From positions 1 to 64,000 of the forward strand of contig CAUAFG010000010.1 in NCBI GenBank assembly GCA_958428235.1: 64,000 bases of DNA, read 5' to 3'. Each line of letters opens with the position of its first letter. The stretch's first letter is position 1. Position numbers and translations under genes: made by a program. This document shows, piece after piece, positions 59,845-64,000 of the stretch. The notes beneath the pieces were generated by a model, which saw nothing but the letters and a program-made list of their open reading frames with translations, was not told the origin of the DNA and did not search any database. This stretch comes from Faeciplasma sp900553675. Lineage in GTDB: Bacteria > Bacillota > Clostridia > Oscillospirales > Ruminococcaceae.

Positions 59845-60501
59845 TCATCTTCTCTTGCTGATAACTACTGCGCAGGCGGCTATAGCCATAGGTGCAAGTG
59901 CTAAAACTATGCCGGTATCTGCGGGGGTGGAAGTATCTGCTGCGGGTGCAGGTGCGGGTTCTGCGGTATCCTCAGCTGCATTGTCGGCGGGAGCAGCTGT
60001 ATCGTCTGGAACGGTTTCGGCAGGCGCGGCAGCTGAAACTACTTCAAATGTAACCTCAATATCGGTGATGGGGTCCATGCCCTCAAAAGCGAAGTAACTG
60101 GTTGCCCAGATGTTGTACCAGCAAACGTCAAATACTCCGGCATCGGTGAGGGTGGTGGGATAGCCTTCGGTGAGGGCTATTTCCTTGCCGTTGATTTTAA
60201 GGCTTTTGGTGAGTATAGTGATGTCGGCAGAAAGGTCGGACTTTTCCTTCTCCCCAGCCTCAACGGCGGAATCCTTGATGTAAATAACCGTTGCGGTATC
60301 GGGAGTGATGGAAAGACCTTCGAGCTTTAAGGTGTATTCACCGTCTGCATTGACTGTTACAGGGTCGCTTGAAGCGGTTGTCCAGTTTGCACTGTTGCCG
60401 GCGTAGAGAGCTATATCTGCAGAGCCTTCAAAGGCACTGACCGAAACAGCCAGCGAAACGCACAGAACAATGGAAACGAATATTGCTATTATTTTTTTCA
60501 T
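59845..60501 (-). CDS. Surface protein with sortase-like C-terminal tail
   Basis: A 218-residue secreted protein. A signal peptide (KKIIAIFVSIVLCVSLAVSVSA) precedes a beta-rich domain of about 135 residues and a Pro/Ala/Asp/Thr-rich linker, then TPADTG, a hydrophobic stretch of about 17 residues and a final KRR. That tail has the layout of an LPxTG-like sorting signal with PADTG as motif. GGAGGAAAATAAA selects the ATG at 60501. It could be attached by one of the class B sortases in this window, but this is inference. The mature domain is not recognised. Confidence 0.75.
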   Translation of the reverse strand: MKKIIAIFVSIVLCVSLAVSVSAFEGSADIALYAGNSANWTTASSDPVTVNADGEYTLKLEGLSITPDTATVIYIKDSAVEAGEKEKSDLSADITILTKSLKINGKEIALTEGYPTTLTDAGVFDVCWYNIWATSYFAFEGMDPITDIEVTFEVVSAAAPAETVPDDTAAPADNAAEDTAEPAPAPAADTSTPADTGIVLALAPMAIAACAVVISKRR

Positions 60502-60544
60502 TTTATTTTCCTCCAATCTATTTTGCTGATCTTCAGCTAATTGA

Positions 60545-60573
60545 ATTATACCACACAAAATCTGCAATGTAAA
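60545..60573 (-). promoter_or_regulatory. Promoter of the surface protein gene
   Basis: On the minus strand TTTACA (60568-60573), 17 bases and TATAAT (60545-60550). The CACAAAAT/ATTTTGTG inverted repeat over the -35 area could be an operator. Confidence 0.65.
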
Positions 60574-60654
60574 TAACATTTTGTGCAAAGTGCTATGAAA
60601 ACATTCACATCATGCGCATAAAATTTACGCATCAACGCTAACATTTTCGCATGG

Positions 60655-60683
60655 TTGCATTATTTAAAAAAATGTGCTAAAAT
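60655..60683 (+). promoter_or_regulatory. Promoter of rmuC
   Basis: TTGCAT (60655-60660), 17 bases and TAAAAT (60678-60683). The stretch 60610-60660 repeats GCAT four times, of unknown meaning. Confidence 0.6.
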
Positions 60684-60760
60684 AATGGCATATCACTATG
60701 GCGGGATTGATTTTCCTGCCGAACTCAATTTGCTAAACTTCAGTCAGGAGTAAAAATATT

Positions 60761-62116
60761 ATGGACAATATTGTTTTAATTATCATTCTTGCTTTGATTA
60801 TTATAGGAGACGTTTTGGCGGCAGTCATACTGATATCCCGAAAGAGAGACGGGCAAAACGACCGCACCGCCGAGGGGCTTGCCCGACTTGAAGACGGCAT
60901 AAGCTCTTCGAGCAGCACTCTTCGGCAAGAGCTTTCCGCAAACGTCACAAGCACAGTCAAAACTTTGGGAGACATGGTTTTAGACGCTCAAAAGACCGCC
61001 TCCGCCGCGCAGTATCAGCGGCTTAACGACATGGATCTTGCCATTTCCTCAAAACAGCTTTTAATGAGCGAGGCTATGCAGAATCAGCTGAAGCAGCTGG
61101 AGGAGCGCATAAAATCTCTCGAATCCGGCAACGAGCAGAAGCTGTCGGAAATGCGGGACACCATTTCAAAGCGGCTTTCCTACATTCAGGAGGACAACAA
61201 CAAGCGGCTTGACGAAATCCGCGTGACCGTTGACGAAAAGCTGCAAAAGACCCTCGACGAAAAGATGACAAACTCGTTCAAGCTTGTAAGCGAGCGCTTA
61301 GAGCAGGTTTACAAGGGTCTTGGCGAAATGCAGTCGATTGCTGCGGGTGTAGGCGACCTTAAAAAGGTGCTTTCAAACGTCAAGACGCGCGGTATTCTGG
61401 GCGAAATCCAGCTTGGGGCAATCCTGAGTGAAATCCTCAATTCCGACCAGTACGACACCGAGGTTGCCACCATCCCTGGAAGCCGCGATCACGTTGAATT
61501 TGCGGTGAAGCTCCCCGCCGGAGACGGCTCTGAGTTTATCTATCTGCCCATCGACTCGAAATTTCCAGGCGATACATATGCCGCCTTGCAGGACGCTTAT
61601 ACTGCCGGCGACCCCGAGGGCATTCGCTCGGCATACAAATCGCTTGAAACTGTTATACGCAAGTGTGCAAAGGACATCCACGACAAGTACATCCGCCCGC
61701 CCTACACCACAAGCTTCGGAATTATGTTCCTGCCGTTTGAGGGGCTGTATGCAGAGGTCGTCAACCACGGTCTGGTGGAGATTTTACAGCGCGATTACTC
61801 GGTGAACATCGCGGGACCTTCAACCATGGCAGCTATGCTGAACTCGCTGCAAATGGGCTTTAAGACCTTGCAGATTCAGAAGCGCTCCAACGAGGTCTGG
61901 GAGATATTAAGCGCGGTAAAGACAGAGTTTGACACCTTTGAAAAGGTGTTCGCCTCGGCTCAGAACCGCATAAAACAGCTCGACGACGATATGCAGAAGC
62001 TAATAGGAACCCGCACACGCGCTATCCAGCGCAAACTAAGAGAGGTCGGAACCATCGACCTCAGCGACTCGCGGAAGATTCTTGAACTGGACGATTTTGA
62101 CGAATCGGAAAGCTAA
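60761..62116 (+). CDS. rmuC: RmuC-type DNA recombination protein
   Basis: A 451-residue protein with an N-terminal helix (residues 4-25), a long coiled coil (about 40-200) and a C-terminal RmuC nuclease-like domain. The GILGEIQLGAILSEIL, DHVEFAVKLPAGDGS, LPIDSKFPGD and TSFGIMFLPFEGLYAEV stretches are typical of RmuC. The family limits recombination at inverted repeats and replication forks. CAGGAGTAAAAATATT precedes the ATG. The location next to repeat elements may be chance. Confidence 0.92.
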   Translation: MDNIVLIIILALIIIGDVLAAVILISRKRDGQNDRTAEGLARLEDGISSSSSTLRQELSANVTSTVKTLGDMVLDAQKTASAAQYQRLNDMDLAISSKQLLMSEAMQNQLKQLEERIKSLESGNEQKLSEMRDTISKRLSYIQEDNNKRLDEIRVTVDEKLQKTLDEKMTNSFKLVSERLEQVYKGLGEMQSIAAGVGDLKKVLSNVKTRGILGEIQLGAILSEILNSDQYDTEVATIPGSRDHVEFAVKLPAGDGSEFIYLPIDSKFPGDTYAALQDAYTAGDPEGIRSAYKSLETVIRKCAKDIHDKYIRPPYTTSFGIMFLPFEGLYAEVVNHGLVEILQRDYSVNIAGPSTMAAMLNSLQMGFKTLQIQKRSNEVWEILSAVKTEFDTFEKVFASAQNRIKQLDDDMQKLIGTRTRAIQRKLREVGTIDLSDSRKILELDDFDESES

Positions 62117-62119
62117 TAC

Positions 62120-62160
62120 AATAGCCGCTCCCTTGTTTCAAGCTTGGGAACGGCTATTTT
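62120..62160. terminator. Bidirectional terminator between rmuC and the FliB-like gene
   Basis: AATAGCCG pairs with CGGCTATT, with an inner CCC/GGG stem, and flanking A- and T-runs on both strands. Confidence 0.8.
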
Positions 62161-62166
62161 GCATAA

Positions 62167-63159
62167 CTAAAGCATGGAATCCGCGCGCTCTTCAAAAAGT
62201 TCCATAACGCTCCAGAGGTTATCGGAGTCGTGTTCGATTTCCTTTGAGAATAGCCTTGTGTTCCTTGCAAACTCGCCCGGAAGCATTTTTGCAAGATAGT
62301 ATGCACAGGCGATAAATTCGCACACCGCCGCGATATTTTCGTTGTTGACGGCTTTGAGGAAGAATCTGTATACAAGATATCCTAAATATGCCCTTTCAGA
62401 TTCGTCCCGCATTGAAGTATCAGCTGCGATTTCACCGCCTGCTCCGCGATTTAAAAGCTGTTTCCACTCGGGGTAGAGGATATCCGTTGCTTCAAGGATT
62501 GCTTTGCAGGCGAATATGTATTCCTCCGTCGGACTGACATTTGATTCATCATCAGTGCGTATTATTGCATTTGCAAGCTGAGCGAAGTCGGAAAAGTCAA
62601 GCTCGCCGGTGTCGATAAGCTCCTGTAGGGCGATGCCGTAATCTATCAGCCTTGCCGCGATAACATCCGGCTGGTTGGGTGAAAATGCTATATCAAGGGC
62701 GAATTTTCTGGCAGAATGTAGAAACGCAAGAAGCTCCTCCTGCGGCTGCTCGGTATCTAGCGCATAATCGCTTCTTTTGGCGGACAGTATCAGCCGCTGA
62801 GCTTCGGGGCAGGATATCGATATTCCCGCTTCGGTAAAGCCGTCGTACTCCTCAAAAAACCTCGGATACTGCGCGCATATCTCGCCAAGCCTTCCGCCGG
62901 TGATGGTATAGAGCCTGCAAAGACCGTCCGGCTCAAGGTATGGGCAGTTTCCGTCCGGCTTCAGCTTAAAAATGCGGTCGCCGTCTGAGCCGGTGGTGAT
63001 ATTTTCGTCTATATCCGAAACGCCCGCGGACTTATACGCAAGATAGGTTTCATCGTCGATCGGAATCTCCCATCCGGAGCGGCAGCAGCTGACCTCGCAG
63101 AGCGAGGCTATGCAGGAAAATCGGCTGTAATAGTCCGGACAAAAGAATTTGTCCTCCAT
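62167..63159 (-). CDS. FliB-type lysine-N-methylase family protein
   Basis: A 330-residue protein resembling FliB, the flagellin lysine methylase, and YkgJ-type cysteine clusters. An N-terminal CIASLCEVSCCRSGW, the CPYLEPDGLCRLY segment and CAQYPRFFEE suggest a metal or iron-sulfur site. The remaining region is helical. No flagellar gene is in the window, so the true substrate may be another protein. AAAGGA lies upstream of the ATG at 63159, at a long distance; alternative starts at 63171 and 63180 exist. Confidence 0.75.
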   Translation of the reverse strand: MEDKFFCPDYYSRFSCIASLCEVSCCRSGWEIPIDDETYLAYKSAGVSDIDENITTGSDGDRIFKLKPDGNCPYLEPDGLCRLYTITGGRLGEICAQYPRFFEEYDGFTEAGISISCPEAQRLILSAKRSDYALDTEQPQEELLAFLHSARKFALDIAFSPNQPDVIAARLIDYGIALQELIDTGELDFSDFAQLANAIIRTDDESNVSPTEEYIFACKAILEATDILYPEWKQLLNRGAGGEIAADTSMRDESERAYLGYLVYRFFLKAVNNENIAAVCEFIACAYYLAKMLPGEFARNTRLFSKEIEHDSDNLWSVMELFEERADSML

Positions 63160-63307
63160 TTTTATGACCATTCCTTTCATTTTTGGCGGATTCTCAGTAA
63201 AAATCAATAAACCGATTAAGAAAAATCATTGAATTTGCCATCAAATTAGTATATTATTTTATTGAGCTAAAAAAATCATGTCATTTGCTTGGAAGATTAT
63301 ATTGGGC

Positions 63308-63339
63308 AAAAAAGCGTCGTTATATTGCGGCGCTTTTTT
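63308..63339. terminator. Terminator after the alpha-galactosidase gene
   Basis: A 12-bp stem, AAAAAAGCGTCG with CGGCGCTTTTTT, loop TTATATTG. It lies 70 bases beyond the stop of the minus-strand alpha-galactosidase, and its stem ends are T-rich on both strands. Confidence 0.75.
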
Positions 63340-63354
63340 GTTTTTATGCGCGCG

Positions 63355-63396
63355 TTATCGCCGCAAAATCTGTGCCTGATGATTCTGCGGCGATAA
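63355..63396. repeat. Palindromic core like the ATACTTATTT repeats
   Basis: TTATCGCCGCAAAATC pairs with GATTCTGCGGCGATAA. The core ATCGCCGCAAAA also occurs inside the repeats at 13990 and 44127. The outer ends are not seen, so this may be a decayed copy. Confidence 0.55.
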
Positions 63397-63409
63397 TTCT
63401 TTGGTTTTA

Positions 63410-64000
63410 TCAGCGTTCCAGCTTAAGCAGGCAGACTCCGTGGGGATTGACCTTAACTGTAACGGTTTCGCCGACATTGACGCTTGTTTTCTCCCAGATA
63501 TCGTAAGCCTTTGTGGGGGCTATACCGAGTTCATTAAGATTTACGCTAATAGCAGTATCCTTCTCGCCCGCGTTGAACAGAGCAAGATACCATGTATCCC
63601 CCGATACGGTTGGGGCGAACCACGCTATCTGCTCGCAGTCGCCTGAATTCTTTCTCCACAGCTGGTGCGCGCAGTAGCTCTGCTTTTCGATGTTAAGAAG
63701 CTCGGCGTTGGTTACAAGCGAAAGTGTGAAATCGTCAAAGCCGGTAAGCTCTCCGCCTATCATCAGGGGCGAGCGCATGATGCACCAAAGGCTCATCATG
63801 GTTTTCTGCTCGTCGTGGGTAAAGTTGGAGCGGTTGTCCTTTGAGTACACCTGATTTATAGGACCTATGGGGAGCATATCGGCGTCGGGCCAGTGACCCG
63901 CTCCGGCGTGGTTGCACCAGACCTCGGCGCGCTCGAACATATTATAGAGCAGTTCCCACTTGTCCCAGAAATCGTCGGTAATTCTCCACATATTGGCGTA
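63410..64000 (-). CDS. Alpha-galactosidase, GH27 family (3' part)
   Basis: The last 196 residues of a glycoside hydrolase 27 enzyme, cut by the window edge at its 5' side. The visible part starts around NMWRITDDFWDKWELL, continues with the HWPDADMLPIG loop and MMSLWCIMRSPLMIGG, then ends with a C-terminal beta-sandwich. This is the region from the barrel end to the antiparallel domain of GH27 enzymes, which remove terminal alpha-galactose. The catalytic acid/base candidate is in DADML. Whether a signal peptide exists cannot be seen. Confidence 0.9.
   Translation of the reverse strand, partial: YANMWRITDDFWDKWELLYNMFERAEVWCNHAGAGHWPDADMLPIGPINQVYSKDNRSNFTHDEQKTMMSLWCIMRSPLMIGGELTGFDDFTLSLVTNAELLNIEKQSYCAHQLWRKNSGDCEQIAWFAPTVSGDTWYLALFNAGEKDTAISVNLNELGIAPTKAYDIWEKTSVNVGETVTVKVNPHGVCLLKLER

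Noticed and set aside
62167..63159. Flagellar role for the FliB-like gene
   Set aside because: No flagellar gene occurs in the window, so the family name should not be taken as function.
1..64000. CRISPR arrays, prophage genes, tRNA or rRNA genes
   Set aside because: No regularly spaced repeats of CRISPR type, no phage structural or integrase genes and no clover-leaf or rRNA-like sequence were seen while reading the intergenic regions.

Overview
The window reads as a chromosomal segment of an anaerobic, gut-type member of the Clostridia (Bacillota), most likely in or near the Oscillospiraceae/Ruminococcaceae. Reasons are: A/G-rich Shine-Dalgarno sites and TTGACA/TATAAT promoters throughout, class B sortases and lipoproteins, a SpoIID-type protein, an ANTAR regulator beside glutamine synthetase, a YoaS/YozG-type pair, a BadF-type dehydratase activase, several glycoside hydrolases, and roughly balanced base composition. 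No rRNA, tRNA, CRISPR array, prophage or transposase was found. Species assignment is inference.

Layout. 1-7.0 kb: an MFS permease divergent from a fucose/arabinose-isomerase-like enzyme; a four-gene ECF sigma/ABC transporter operon; a HAD phosphatase. 7.0-18.6 kb: two DegV proteins, a membrane HTH protein and a nearly complete shikimate-to-Phe/Tyr pathway on the minus strand (aroF, tyrA, aroB, aroA, aroC, pheA, fused aroE-aroK, then aroQ with its own promoter). In front of aroF lies an 18-codon leader peptide with four Phe and four Tyr, followed by mutually exclusive antiterminator and terminator hairpins: a previously unannotated attenuator in this sequence. 18.6-27.9 kb: a GH43/GH31 pair, a large acyl-CoA dehydratase activase and a YbaK-type deacylase. 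27.9-35.5 kb: HTH protein, lipoprotein, then a response regulator, ABC ATPase, three ABC permeases, histidine kinase and papain-like protein. Permeases 2 and 3 are a tandem duplication that left a relic of the kinase 5' end between them, and the ABC promoter carries four phased CTTTAC repeats.

35.7-46.7 kb: cysteine desulfurase, ThiI and CinA-type genes; two adjacent class B sortases (the second predicted to be a lipoprotein), a SpoIID-domain protein and a transglutaminase lipoprotein; then an SDR, a small membrane protein, acpS, NAD(P)HX dehydratase and a lipoprotein. 47-60 kb: a YozG/YoaS-type pair divergent from glnA, an ANTAR regulator, pyrG, purC, purB, purA, carA and carB. The glnA leader has a terminator overlapped by a hexaloop hairpin of the kind ANTAR proteins bind. 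59.8-64 kb: a surface protein with a sortase-like tail, rmuC, a FliB-type protein and the 3' part of a GH27 alpha-galactosidase that runs off the window.

Two families of palindromic intergenic repeats recur: one with ends like TTTCAATAGCA (about 2987, probably 10127, and 46649) and one with ends like ATACTTATTT (13990, 44127, with a related core near 63355). The strongest candidates for undescribed biology are the Phe/Tyr attenuator, the glnA/ANTAR leader, the phased regulator array with its duplicated permeases, the lipoprotein sortase and the repeat families.
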